Under the pieces are notes generated by a model that saw nothing but the letters and a program-made list of their open reading frames with translations, had not been told where the DNA came from and made no database searches. Made by a program: the position numbers and the translations under genes. Shown here one piece after another: positions 1 through 9,019 of a DNA stretch of 64,000 bases (position 1 is the first letter of the stretch; each line of letters opens with the position of its first letter). Source of the DNA: Bradyrhizobium sp. OK095 (GTDB taxonomy: Bacteria; Pseudomonadota; Alphaproteobacteria; Rhizobiales; Xanthobacteraceae); assembly GCF_900109945.1 (NCBI RefSeq), contig NZ_FOBX01000001.1, positions 682,001-746,000 of the forward strand, written 5' to 3'.

Positions 1-1
1 C

Positions 2-373
2 GACAAACTGAAAGTGCATGGCCGGCTTTCCACGCATGTCCTGGACAATCACGCCGGCAGGCCCGCGCCGGGGATTGCGGTGGAGCTCGTCGAGCTCGCG
101 AATCTCGGCGAGAGCCGCGTGATCGCGCGCACCGTCACCAACGCAGACGGCCGTACCGACCAGCCATTGATCGGTGGCCGTCCGCTGCCGATCGGCCGCT
201 ACGAGCTCCGCTTCAGCGTCGCCAGGTATTACGCCGAGCGCAACGTGCCACTGTCAGATCCGCCGTTCCTCGACGAGATCCCGCTGCGTTTTGCGATCAG
301 CGAGCCGGAGAATCATTACCACGTGCCGCTGCTGGTCACACCGTGGAGTTATTCGACCTATCGCGGCAGTTAA
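2..373 (+). CDS. uraH: 5-hydroxyisourate hydrolase (transthyretin-like), 5' end uncertain
   Basis: Hydrolyses 5-hydroxyisourate, the product of urate oxidation, to OHCU on the way to allantoin. The family signatures are visible: LSTHVLD near the N-terminus (first catalytic His), an internal HYHVPLL segment and the C-terminal YRGS tetrapeptide that places active-site residues. The frame is open to the left edge (D-K-L-K before a GTG at 14). No ribosome binding site is seen before that GTG, so the true start is probably outside the window. It ends tail-to-tail with the purine permease, overlapping by 4 bases. Context agrees with urate catabolism. Confidence 0.93.
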   Translation, partial: DKLKVHGRLSTHVLDNHAGRPAPGIAVELVELANLGESRVIARTVTNADGRTDQPLIGGRPLPIGRYELRFSVARYYAERNVPLSDPPFLDEIPLRFAISEPENHYHVPLLVTPWSYSTYRGS

Positions 374-1767
374 ACATGTTGTGCGGATGATGCGACTGCG
401 GCTGCATCGGCTTCCGCTGCAGCGCCGCCGCTCAGGCCGTTGAAGAAGGCATTGAGCAGCACCGAGACGATTGCGCAGAGCAGGATTCCGGACTCCAGCA
501 GCGGCTGGAGATCGTGCGGAAGATTCCTGAAGAAGCCGGGTGCTGCGAGCGGGATCAGGCCAAAGCCGATCGAGATCGCGACGATGAAGAGATTGTAGCG
601 GTTGTTGCGGAAATCGACCGAGGTGAGGATGCGTGCACCTGTTGCCGCGACCATGCCGAACATCACGAGGCCGGCACCGCCGAGCACCACCAGCGGCACG
701 GCCTCGACCAGTGCGGCAAGCTTCGGCAGCAGCCCGAGCACGAGCATGATGCCGCCGCCCGTCACCGTCACCCAACGCGAGCGCACGCCTGTGACCGAGA
801 CGAGGCCGACGTTCTGCGAGAACGAGGTGTAGGGAAAGGTATTGAAGATGCCGCCGAGCAGCGTGCCGACGCCGTCGGCGCGCAAGCCCTTGCTCAGGGC
901 TTCGCGGTCGATCGACTTGCCGGTGATGTCGCCGAGCGCGAGGAACATGCCGAGCGACTCGATCATCACCACGATCATGACCACGCACATGGTGATGACA
1001 GGCACGAGATGGAATTGCGGCACGCCGAAGCGGAACGGGATCACGATCGCGCCCCAGGACGCCGCCGCGACCTTGTCGAAATGCATCACGCCCAAAATGG
1101 TCGCGAGCACGGCGCCGGCGATGATGCCGAGCAGCACCGAGACGTTGGCGAGGAAGCCGGTGCCCCATTTGATCAGGCCGAGAATGAAGAGCAGCACGAA
1201 CAGCGAGATGCCGAGCCCCTGCAACTGGCCATAGGCGGGATTGGGGAAGCTGCCGGGGATACCGTCGACCATCTTCGTCAAGGTCGGCAGGCCGCCGCCC
1301 GCCCAGTTGATGCCAACGCGCATCAGCGAGATGCCGATGACGAGAATGATGGTGCCGGTGACGACGGGAGGAAACAGCGGCAGCAGCCGGCTGACGAACG
1401 GCGCGACGATGATGCCGAACAGGCCGGCTGCAATCACGGAGCCGTAGATGCCGAGCAGGCCGATATCAGGCGCTGTCGCCATCGACAGCATCGGGCCGAC
1501 CGAGGCAAAGGTCACGCCCATCATGACGGGTAGGCGGATGCCGACGCCAGGGAAGCCGAGGCATTGGACCAGCGTTGCGAGCCCGCACGCGAACAGGTCG
1601 GCGCTGATCAGGAAGGCGACGTCCTCCGGCGGCAGTTTTAGCGCGCGTCCGATGATCAGGGGCACGGCAACTGCACCGGCATACATCACCAGCACATGCT
1701 GGAGCCCTAGCGCCAACAGGCGCGGGACCGGCAAAACCTCGTCGACGGGATGCACTGCGCTGGTCAT
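370..1767 (-). CDS. NCS2 family urate/xanthine:H+ symporter
   Basis: Inner-membrane nucleobase transporter of 465 residues, the usual length for NCS2 (UacT/XanQ/UraA) proteins, with about 12-14 hydrophobic segments. The family signature QNVGLVSVTG (Q-N-x-G-x4-T-G) lies near residue 315 and an ESLG segment in the preceding membrane helix supplies the substrate-binding Glu. The neighbours act on urate and xanthine, so urate or xanthine is the probable substrate; the sequence alone does not settle which. It is transcribed in the same direction as the dehydrogenase genes, only 21 bases downstream of them, so the three probably form an operon. Confidence 0.92.
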   Translation of the reverse strand: MTSAVHPVDEVLPVPRLLALGLQHVLVMYAGAVAVPLIIGRALKLPPEDVAFLISADLFACGLATLVQCLGFPGVGIRLPVMMGVTFASVGPMLSMATAPDIGLLGIYGSVIAAGLFGIIVAPFVSRLLPLFPPVVTGTIILVIGISLMRVGINWAGGGLPTLTKMVDGIPGSFPNPAYGQLQGLGISLFVLLFILGLIKWGTGFLANVSVLLGIIAGAVLATILGVMHFDKVAAASWGAIVIPFRFGVPQFHLVPVITMCVVMIVVMIESLGMFLALGDITGKSIDREALSKGLRADGVGTLLGGIFNTFPYTSFSQNVGLVSVTGVRSRWVTVTGGGIMLVLGLLPKLAALVEAVPLVVLGGAGLVMFGMVAATGARILTSVDFRNNRYNLFIVAISIGFGLIPLAAPGFFRNLPHDLQPLLESGILLCAIVSVLLNAFFNGLSGGAAAEADAAAVASSAQHV

Positions 1768-1788
1768 GGATCAATCCCCCGAATATGC

Positions 1789-4512
1789 TTATCCAAATTT
1801 CTCGTGCAGTGCCGGAAACAGCCGGTCCGGCTTGAAGGGCGGCGCAGTGAAGCGGATGCCGGTGGCATCCGCGATGGCGTTGCCGAGCGCGGCGGCGACC
1901 GGATTGTACGGGCTCTCGCTCATCGACTTCGCGCCGAGCGGCCCGATCGTGTCGGAGGTCTCGGCGAAGAAGACCTCTGTGCGCGGAACGTCGGCGAAAG
2001 AGGGCAAATGGTAGTCGCGGAATTTCGGGTTGGTAACGCGACCGGTTGCGTCGATCACCATCTCCTCATAGAGCGCAGCCCCGAGCGCCTGCGCGACACC
2101 GCCCTCAACCTGGCCGCGGCACTGCATCGGATTGGCGACGACGCCCGCGTCCGCCGCCTGCACGCTCTTGAGAATCCTGAGCTCGCCGGTGCCCTTGTTC
2201 ACGGCGACGCGAAAACCCTGGACGTTGAAGCCGACCGAGCGCGGCGTGCCGCCGGAATTGCCATTGGCCGTGAGTGGCTGGCCGCGTTCGCGGGCAAGTT
2301 TCGCCAGCTCGCCAAAGGACATGCGTCGGACGCCACTGACGACCGTCTCACGCTCGAGCGTGCAAGTTCCGACGTCGCACAACCAGGCATCCGCAGCCGC
2401 CACCTTCAGATCAGTTGCGAGCTGCATCGCCGCGGCATGCGTCGCCTTGCCGGCGACGAAGGTGCCCGCGCTGCCATAGGCTCCGGTGTCGTGGCCGCCA
2501 TGGGCGGTGTCGGACTGGCGCAGGCGAATCCTGTCGACAGTGGTCGCCAGCGTCGTTGCCGCGATCTGCCGGTGCACGGTGCTGGTGCCGTTGCCGAACT
2601 CAGCGGTGCCGACGGTGAGGTCGAAGCCGCCGTCGTCGTTGAGCGCGATCATCGCGTCCGCGATGTGGCCGGCTGGTGGCACCGTGTCGATCATGGTCAG
2701 CGCGACGCCGTCACCGATCAGCCATTCCGGCGACAGCTCCGGCTGCGGGCCATCCGCCTGCATCGCGCGCTCGACGAGGTCGAGGCACTGGTCGAGCCCA
2801 TAGGAGCCATAGAGCACGTCGTGGAATTCGGACGGCGGCGGCGACAGCATGGGGTCGCCGAGCTTGACGACGTTGCGCCTGCGCATGTCGCAGGGGCTGA
2901 TGCCGAGCTGCGTGGCCAACTCGTCGATCGCGGCTTCGACCGCGATCTGCGTCTGCGGCAGGCCATAACCGCGAAACGCGCCCGCCGGCACCGTGTTGGT
3001 GTAGACGGCGAAGCCGTCGACCTTCTTGTTCGGGCAATTGTAGACGGCGATGGACTCGGACAACGAGTGGAACATCACCGGGCCGGCGTGATTGCCGTAA
3101 GCGCCGGTGTTGGAGAGCACGTCGAGCTGGAGCGCGGTGAGCTTGCCCTCCGCATCGGCGCCGGCCTTGATGTGGACCCGCATCGGATGCCGCGTCGATG
3201 TCGCGATGAACTGCTCCTCGCGGGTCAGCTCCAGCTTGACCGGCCGCCCGGTCTTCAGTGCGGCAAGGGCCAAAATGTCCTCGACGAACATCTCCTGCTT
3301 GCCACCGAAGCCGCCGCCGACGCGTTCGCAGAACACGCGGACCTTGTCCATGGGAAGCTGGAAGATGTCCGACAGCGCTCGTCGAGTCAGAAATGGGACC
3401 TGTGTCGAGGTCCGGACATTGAGTGCGCCTGCCTCATCAAGCCAGGCAAGACCGCCGTGGGTCTCCAGCGCGGCGTGCTGCACGCGATGGCTGTGGAAGG
3501 TGGCCTCGTAAGTGACGGCGGATGTGGCGAGCGCAGCCGCGACATCGCCATACTCGCCATGGGTCTCCGCGACCAGGTTGCGCTGGGCATCGGCGACCCG
3601 GTTCGCGGTGGTGCGGTCAGGGTGGATGATCGGTGCGCCCGGCGCCATCGCCATCTCCGGATCAATCAGCGCAGGCAAAATCTCGTAATCGACCTTGATC
3701 CGGCGGCACGCCTCTTCGGCGGCGCCCTCGCTCTCCGCGACGACGGCGGCAACCTTCTGTCCGATGAAGCGGACGACATCGTCGAGGATGCGGGTGTCCT
3801 CGGGATCCATCCAGTCCTTCTCGTGCCGCGCGGTCGACATCAGCACCGAAGGTGCATCCTGATGCGTCAGCACCGCATGCACGCCGGGAACGCGAAGGGC
3901 GTCCGATGTGTCGATCGCGACGATCTTCGCGTGGGCATGAGGCGAGCGGAGCAGCTTGATATGCAGCAGGCCGTCGATCTCCGTGTCGAAGGTGTAGCGC
4001 GCCTTGCCGCGCACGACGTCGGGACCTGCGGGCGCCGGCAGGCTCCGGCCGAATGCGGCGCCGGCCTCGACGCTCTCCTCGATATTGTTTTTTCCGAGGG
4101 TCGCATCCTCGATCGCGCGATAGCCGGTGCAGCGGCAGATATTGCCCTTGAGCGCGGTGCCGAGATCGGTGCGCTGCGCCTGGTTCAGCGAGGCGCAGGT
4201 CAGGATCATGCCGGCCGTGCAGAAGCCGCATTGAAAGCCTTGCGCATCGAGAAATGCCTGCTGCATCGGATGCGTGCCGTGCTCGCCGCCAAGGCCTTCG
4301 ATCGTGGTGATAGCGCGTCCCTCGGCGCGGAACGCAGGGATCAGGCAGCTATGCACCGGCTCGCCGTCGAGCAGCACGGTGCAGGCGCCGCAGTCGCCGG
4401 CATCGCAGCCCTTCTTCACGCCGAATTGGCCGAGCTCGCGCAGGAACGTGCGCAGGCACTGGCCGGCGCGAGGCGCTTGCGGAAACGGCGTGCCGTTGAC
4501 CTCGAAGCTCAT
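1789..4512 (-). CDS. Fused [2Fe-2S]/molybdopterin xanthine dehydrogenase-family protein (XdhD-like)
   Basis: Oxidises a purine, probably hypoxanthine, xanthine or a related base, towards urate. It fuses two subunits that are often separate. An N-terminal Fe-S part carries cysteines C36, C41, C44, C56 and a second cluster C95, C98, C126, C128. A large molybdopterin domain (about 160-907) carries the VGGGFGGK and GAFRGYG cofactor loops. The catalytic Glu is in GAKSMSESPYNP, which departs from the usual GVGEP of xanthine dehydrogenases. The same fusion occurs in E. coli XdhD. Its stop and start interlock with the FAD subunit gene (4-base overlap at 4509-4512). The exact substrate is unknown. Confidence 0.88.
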   Translation of the reverse strand: MSFEVNGTPFPQAPRAGQCLRTFLRELGQFGVKKGCDAGDCGACTVLLDGEPVHSCLIPAFRAEGRAITTIEGLGGEHGTHPMQQAFLDAQGFQCGFCTAGMILTCASLNQAQRTDLGTALKGNICRCTGYRAIEDATLGKNNIEESVEAGAAFGRSLPAPAGPDVVRGKARYTFDTEIDGLLHIKLLRSPHAHAKIVAIDTSDALRVPGVHAVLTHQDAPSVLMSTARHEKDWMDPEDTRILDDVVRFIGQKVAAVVAESEGAAEEACRRIKVDYEILPALIDPEMAMAPGAPIIHPDRTTANRVADAQRNLVAETHGEYGDVAAALATSAVTYEATFHSHRVQHAALETHGGLAWLDEAGALNVRTSTQVPFLTRRALSDIFQLPMDKVRVFCERVGGGFGGKQEMFVEDILALAALKTGRPVKLELTREEQFIATSTRHPMRVHIKAGADAEGKLTALQLDVLSNTGAYGNHAGPVMFHSLSESIAVYNCPNKKVDGFAVYTNTVPAGAFRGYGLPQTQIAVEAAIDELATQLGISPCDMRRRNVVKLGDPMLSPPPSEFHDVLYGSYGLDQCLDLVERAMQADGPQPELSPEWLIGDGVALTMIDTVPPAGHIADAMIALNDDGGFDLTVGTAEFGNGTSTVHRQIAATTLATTVDRIRLRQSDTAHGGHDTGAYGSAGTFVAGKATHAAAMQLATDLKVAAADAWLCDVGTCTLERETVVSGVRRMSFGELAKLARERGQPLTANGNSGGTPRSVGFNVQGFRVAVNKGTGELRILKSVQAADAGVVANPMQCRGQVEGGVAQALGAALYEEMVIDATGRVTNPKFRDYHLPSFADVPRTEVFFAETSDTIGPLGAKSMSESPYNPVAAALGNAIADATGIRFTAPPFKPDRLFPALHEKFG

Positions 4513-5336
4513 GAGGACCTCGCCCCGAGAAGTTCACTGCGGATCTCCTCGGCGAGCCGCAGCGTCATGTGCTTGCGCCAGAGCGGCTTGCCGTGGATGT
4601 CGGTGTGGTACAGCTCGTCCGTGATCTGTTGCGCGATGGCGTCGCGAAGCGCACTCGCGACCGGGGCCTTGGAAAAGGATAGCCGGATCGGCCGCACCGT
4701 CGATGCAGTCACTGTCAGCGCCAGCATGCCATCGGCGTCGAGACTGCCGATCAGAAGCGCCGCGGAGCGGCCGACCGGGGCGAGCGAGATATGGCGAAAC
4801 GCCGTGCGGCGCTTCAGCGTGGCGACCGGGATATCGATCTGTCGGATCAGGTCGCCCGGCGTCAAAAGATTGCGCTGGTCGCCGGTAACGAAGTTGATGA
4901 CAGGAATTGTCTGCTCGCCGCCGCCGGCCTTCCAGATCGTGCAGACGCCGTCGAGCGCCGAGGTGAGTGAGATCATCGGTCCCGCCGGCAGCGACATGCA
5001 AAGATTGCCGCCGACGGTCGCGGTCTTCCAGATCTTGAACGAGGCGAGGAAGGCCCGGCAGCACTGGCCGATCAGCGGTGCTGCCAGCCAGTCGGGCGGG
5101 CAGGCTAAGCCATCGAGCTGTGCGACGGTACAGGTAGCTGCGACGCTGAGATGGGTCTCGGTGATCGTCAGCGCCGGCCATTTCAGATCGGTGAGATCGA
5201 TCAGCCGAGTGAGGTGCGCCTGCGGCTCCGAGAACAGCCAGGTGCCGCCTGCGAGCCAAGCATCACCTGCCGTCCAAGCGGGCAGGTCGCAGCGCGTTTG
5301 TGGATGCGACACCGTCGTGATGGTATTCAAATCCAT
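4509..5336 (-). CDS. FAD-binding subunit of the molybdopterin dehydrogenase (YgfM/XdhB-like)
   Basis: Supplies the FAD that passes electrons from the Fe-S clusters of the downstream fused subunit to an acceptor. It is 275 residues when started at the ATG at 5336 (MDLNTITTV); an earlier in-frame ATG at 5399 would add a basic non-conserved tail. The FAD-contact motifs are AGGTW near residue 30 and TVGGNLCM near residue 105, both typical of the CO-dehydrogenase flavoprotein fold. The order FAD subunit then Fe-S/Mo fusion mirrors E. coli ygfM-xdhD. Divergent from the 8-oxoguanine deaminase across about 150 bases. Confidence 0.88.
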   Translation of the reverse strand: MDLNTITTVSHPQTRCDLPAWTAGDAWLAGGTWLFSEPQAHLTRLIDLTDLKWPALTITETHLSVAATCTVAQLDGLACPPDWLAAPLIGQCCRAFLASFKIWKTATVGGNLCMSLPAGPMISLTSALDGVCTIWKAGGGEQTIPVINFVTGDQRNLLTPGDLIRQIDIPVATLKRRTAFRHISLAPVGRSAALLIGSLDADGMLALTVTASTVRPIRLSFSKAPVASALRDAIAQQITDELYHTDIHGKPLWRKHMTLRLAEEIRSELLGARSS

Positions 5337-5488
5337 AGCTGCGCCGCGCTTGCACCGAGTGAATCGAACCGAGAGAAAGTCTTGCAAGACCAGAGCCAAG
5401 TGGCAACAACAACTCGCGGTGATAACGCACTCGGGCTGGCCTCTGCCTTGCAGGCCCGTCTTCGGTGGATACGAGGAGAACTGGGATC

Positions 5489-6838
5489 ATGAGCGACGCA
5501 AAGCCGATCTGGATCAGGGATCCGCTGGCGATCCTCGCCGACGGTGCAGAGCGCGGGATCGTGGCGAAGGACGGCCGGATCGTCGAGCTGGTGCCGGCCG
5601 GCGGCAATCCTGCGACGGCCGATGTCGGGGTGTTCGATGCGGGTGACCATGTCGTGCTTCCCGGCCTGATCAACACGCATCATCACTTCTACCAAACCCT
5701 GACGCGGGCGTTGCCGGCGGCGATGGACCGTGAGCTGTTTCCCTGGCTCCAGGCGCTCTATCCGGTCTGGGCGAAGCTGACGCCGGAACGGCTGCAGCTC
5801 GGCGTCACCGTGGCGATGTCCGAGCTCCTGCTCTCGGGCTGCACCACGACGACGGATCATCACTACGTCTTCCCGGCGGGGCTCGAGGAGTCCGTCGATA
5901 TCGAGGTCGACGTCGCAAAGCGGCTCGGTGTGCGCGTGCTGCTGACGCGCGGCTCGATGAACCTGTCGCAACGCGACGGCGGTCTGCCGCCCGACAGTGT
6001 CGTGCAGGACGAGGACACGATCCTCGCCGACAGCGCGCGCGTGGTGGCCAAGTATCACCAGCGCGGCGCGGATGCGATGGTGCAGATCGCGCTCGCCCCT
6101 TGCTCGCCGTTCTCGGTGACGACATCGCTGATGCGCGCCACCGCCGATCTCGCCGATAAGCTCGACGTGCGCCTGCACACTCATCTCGCCGAGACCGAGG
6201 ACGAGAACAAATTCTGCCAGCAGATGTATGGCTGCCGTCCGCTCGACTATCTCGATCAATGCGGCTGGCTCAACGCACGGACCTGGCTCGCCCACGGTAT
6301 CTTCTTCAACGCGGACGAGATGAAGCGGCTCGGCAAGGCCAAGACCACCATCAGTCATTGCGCCTGCAGCAACCAGCTCCTGGCCTCCGGCTGCTGTCCG
6401 GTGTGCGAGATGGAAGACGCTGGCGTCGGGATCGGTATCGGTGTCGACGGTTCCGCCTCGAACGACGGGTCGAACCTGATGCAGGAGGTGCGGGCCGCGT
6501 TCCTGCTGCAACGGGCGCGCTACGGGGTGACCAAAGTCAGCCACAAGGATGCGCTGCGCTGGGCCACCAAGGGCTCGGCGGCGTGCGTCGGCCGGCCGGA
6601 ACTCGGCGAGATCGCGGTCGGCAAGGCGGCTGACCTCGCGCTGTTCAAGCTCGACGAATTGCGCTTCTCCGGCCACGGCGATCCCTTGGCCGCATTGGTG
6701 CTGTGCGGGGCGCATCGGGCCGATCGGGTGATGGTGGCGGGAAAATGGGCCGTGATCGACGGTGCGATCCCGGGACTGGACGTCCCTGATCTTATCCGGC
6801 GTCACAGTTCCGCGGCGCGGGCCATGCAGGCGGGGTAG
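5489..6838 (+). CDS. 8-oxoguanine deaminase (amidohydrolase)
   Basis: Metal-dependent amidohydrolase expected to deaminate 8-oxoguanine to urate, which joins the pathway encoded around it. Metal and catalytic motifs: THHHF near residue 65, HTHLAETEDEN near residue 220, LAHG near 265, and GVDGSASNDGSN near 315, the last being characteristic of 8-oxoguanine deaminases rather than atrazine hydrolases. Start chosen at ATG 5489 because AGGAGAA lies 8 bases upstream; a GTG at 5465 is in frame but has no such site. SsnA, a relative, sits beside ygfM-xdhD in E. coli, so the neighbourhood is conserved. Guanine deaminase is the alternative. Confidence 0.87.
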   Translation: MSDAKPIWIRDPLAILADGAERGIVAKDGRIVELVPAGGNPATADVGVFDAGDHVVLPGLINTHHHFYQTLTRALPAAMDRELFPWLQALYPVWAKLTPERLQLGVTVAMSELLLSGCTTTTDHHYVFPAGLEESVDIEVDVAKRLGVRVLLTRGSMNLSQRDGGLPPDSVVQDEDTILADSARVVAKYHQRGADAMVQIALAPCSPFSVTTSLMRATADLADKLDVRLHTHLAETEDENKFCQQMYGCRPLDYLDQCGWLNARTWLAHGIFFNADEMKRLGKAKTTISHCACSNQLLASGCCPVCEMEDAGVGIGIGVDGSASNDGSNLMQEVRAAFLLQRARYGVTKVSHKDALRWATKGSAACVGRPELGEIAVGKAADLALFKLDELRFSGHGDPLAALVLCGAHRADRVMVAGKWAVIDGAIPGLDVPDLIRRHSSAARAMQAG

Positions 6839-6854
6839 TACACGTAGAATAGAA

Positions 6855-6918
6855 GGAGGGGGCGACCACAAGTGCCGGGTGCTTCTGGCCACCCCCTCCA
6901 AACCTCCTCCGGGAGGAG
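6855..6918. terminator. Stem-loops between convergent genes
   Basis: An imperfect stem pairs GGAGGGGG...CCACAAG (6855-6872) with CTTCTGG...CCCCCTCC (6881-6899), followed by a compact CTCCTCC/GGAGGAG palindrome at 6904-6918. It lies between the convergent 8-oxoguanine deaminase and BMP-protein genes, so it could end transcription from both sides. No clear T-run follows. Confidence 0.45.
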
Positions 6919-6947
6919 CAGGTGATATAGTCAATGCAAGAAGCGTG

Positions 6948-8027
6948 CTACTTGCCCGGCAGCTTGTCGTCGATGCCCTTGACGTAGAAATTCATGCCGA
7001 GGATCTGCCCGGCGTCGAGATTGGCGCCGCCCTTGCACTCGACCTCCTTGCCGTCCTGCCCAATGACCGGGCATCTGAACGGGTGCAGCTTGCCCGCGGT
7101 GATCGCGGCCTGGGCATCCTCGGCGATCTTCTTCACGTCGTCAGGCATGTTGGTGTAGGGCGCCATCGCGAACATGTGGCTGTCGAGGCCGCCCCAAGTG
7201 TCCTCGGACTTCCAGGTGCCGGCAAGCTCTGCCTTGACGCGCTCGATGTAGTAGGGGCCCCAGGTGTCGAGGATCGAGGTCAGCTGGGTCTTGGGACCGA
7301 ACTTGATCATCTCGGAATCCTGACCGAAAGCGAACTTGCCGCGTTCGCTGGCAATCTGCATCGCGGCGGGCGAATCCGTGTGCTGCATGATCACGTCGGC
7401 GCCCTGGTCGATCAGCGCCTTGGCGGCGTCGGCCTCCTTGCCCGGGTCGAACCAGGTGTTGGCCCAGATGATCTTGACCTTAATGTTCGGGTTGATCGTC
7501 TGCGCCGCCAGGATCGTCGCGTTGATGCCGGAGACGACCTCGGGGATCGGGAACGAGCCGATATAGCCGAGCACGCCTGATTTCGACATCTTGGCTGCGA
7601 TCAGGCCCTGGATGTAGCGGCCCTGGTACCACTTCGACGAATAGGTCGACATGTTCTTGTCGCGCTTGTAGCCGGTCGAGTGCTCGAAATGCACATTCGG
7701 ATACTTCTTGGCGACCTTCAGCGTCGGGTCCATGTAGCCGAACGACGTCGTGAAGATCAGCTTGTTGCCGGCGCGGACGAGCTGCTCGATGGCGCGCTCG
7801 GCGTCGGGACCTTCGGGTACGTTCTCGAGATAGGTGGTCTCGATCTTGTCGCCCAGCTCCTTCACCAGCGCCTGCCGGCCGAGGTCGTGCTGGTAGGTCC
7901 AGCCGAGGTCTCCGATCGGGCCGAGGTAAATGAAACCGACTTTCAGCTTGTCGGCGGCGGAGGCTGCACTGACGCTTCCGGCAAGCAGAAGGCCAGCAGC
8001 CAGCGCAAGAAGTGATTTCCTCATCAT
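6948..8027 (-). CDS. BMP-family ABC transporter substrate-binding protein 1
   Basis: Periplasmic binding lipoprotein-like component (PnrA/BMP family) of a nucleoside or nucleobase importer. Start at the paired ATG codons 8027/8024, preceded by GGAGA. The N-terminus MMRKSLLALAAGLLLAG ... ASA is a Sec signal peptide. The mature protein opens KLKVGFIYLGPIGDLGW, the standard BMP-domain strand with Gly-Asp-Leu-Gly-Trp. A Lys-rich C-terminus ends a 360-residue protein of normal family length. It is the last gene of an ATPase-permease-permease-binding protein operon. Purine or nucleoside is inferred from context; the ligand cannot be read from sequence. Confidence 0.9.
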   Translation of the reverse strand: MMRKSLLALAAGLLLAGSVSAASAADKLKVGFIYLGPIGDLGWTYQHDLGRQALVKELGDKIETTYLENVPEGPDAERAIEQLVRAGNKLIFTTSFGYMDPTLKVAKKYPNVHFEHSTGYKRDKNMSTYSSKWYQGRYIQGLIAAKMSKSGVLGYIGSFPIPEVVSGINATILAAQTINPNIKVKIIWANTWFDPGKEADAAKALIDQGADVIMQHTDSPAAMQIASERGKFAFGQDSEMIKFGPKTQLTSILDTWGPYYIERVKAELAGTWKSEDTWGGLDSHMFAMAPYTNMPDDVKKIAEDAQAAITAGKLHPFRCPVIGQDGKEVECKGGANLDAGQILGMNFYVKGIDDKLPGK

Positions 8028-8101
8028 CAATCTCCAAACATCAGGGGAAAGCCACGATCCGCAACATGCGCGCCCCATCGCGCACGCCGCGGAAATAAAA
8101 C

Positions 8102-9019
8102 TCAGCGGTCAGGCACGAACACGGTGCCGAGCGCGGCCGGTGCGGTCGAGCCGCCGGCGCGCGCGCGGGAGAGCAGGACCAGCACGATGACGGTCGCGAG
8201 GTAAGGCAGCGCCGACATGAATTGCGAGGGAATGCCGACGCCCCAGCCTTGCGCATGCAGTTGCAGGATCGTCACCGCGCCGAACAGATAAGCGCCGACC
8301 ACGAGCCGGCCGGGCCGCCAAGATGAGAACACGACCAGCGCAAGCGCGATCCAGCCGCGGCCTGCGGTCATGCCGGGAATGAAGAACGGCGTGTAGGCGA
8401 GCGGCAAATAAGCGCCGGCAAGTCCAGCGCAGCCGCCGCCGAACATCACCGCGAAGGTGCGGATGCGCAGCACGGGGTAGCCGAGCGCATGCGCGGAGAC
8501 GTGGTTGTCGCCGCAGGCGCGCAGGATCAACCCCGCCCGTGTGCGGTACAGGAACCACCAGACGCCGACGATCAGAGCGAGAGAGAAATAGACGAAGGCG
8601 TCCTCGCCGAACAGCACACGGCCGATTAGTGGAAGGTCTGTGAGGCCCGGAATATAGAGGTGCGCGGCCGGCGTGATGCGCTCGCCGACGAAGCCCGCGC
8701 CGATCAGGCCGGAGAGACCGACGCCGAGAATGGTCAGCGCGAGACCCGTCGCGACCTGGTTGACGGCGAGCCCGAGTGCCATCAGCGCGAACACCAGCGA
8801 CATCAGCGCGCCTGCGACGATGCCGAAGAGAGCACCGATGAAGATCGAGCCGGTGAGCCAGGCGCCGCCGAAGCCGCAGGCCGCGCCGACGATCATCATG
8901 CCCTCGACGCCGAGATTGAGCACGCCGGAGCGCTCGGTCACGAGCTCGCCGGTCGCCGCGATCAGCAGCGGCGTCGATGCGGCGAGCACCGCCAGGATGA
9001 TGGCCTCAATGAGTTCCAC
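8102..9019 (-). CDS. BMP-type ABC transporter permease (second permease, system 1)
   Basis: Inner-membrane permease of about 305 residues, with roughly nine hydrophobic segments and the signature ERSGVLNLGVEGMM of nucleoside/BMP-type permeases. The start is taken as GTG at 9019, which overlaps the end of the preceding permease gene by 14 bases and has AGGTGG upstream; the longer in-frame extension to 9124 has unlike composition and would overlap far more. It pairs with the other permease of this operon to form the translocation pore. Confidence 0.88.
   Translation of the reverse strand: MELIEAIILAVLAASTPLLIAATGELVTERSGVLNLGVEGMMIVGAACGFGGAWLTGSIFIGALFGIVAGALMSLVFALMALGLAVNQVATGLALTILGVGLSGLIGAGFVGERITPAAHLYIPGLTDLPLIGRVLFGEDAFVYFSLALIVGVWWFLYRTRAGLILRACGDNHVSAHALGYPVLRIRTFAVMFGGGCAGLAGAYLPLAYTPFFIPGMTAGRGWIALALVVFSSWRPGRLVVGAYLFGAVTILQLHAQGWGVGIPSQFMSALPYLATVIVLVLLSRARAGGSTAPAALGTVFVPDR

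Noticed and set aside
1750..5646. A 1298-codon open frame on the plus strand opposite the molybdopterin dehydrogenase genes
   Set aside because: It mirrors highly conserved minus-strand genes with cofactor motifs; high GC leaves few stops in the antisense frame. No start context and no protein-like composition.
5327..6934. A 535-codon minus-strand frame opposite 8-oxoguanine deaminase
   Set aside because: Arg/His-rich shadow of a clearly assigned gene.
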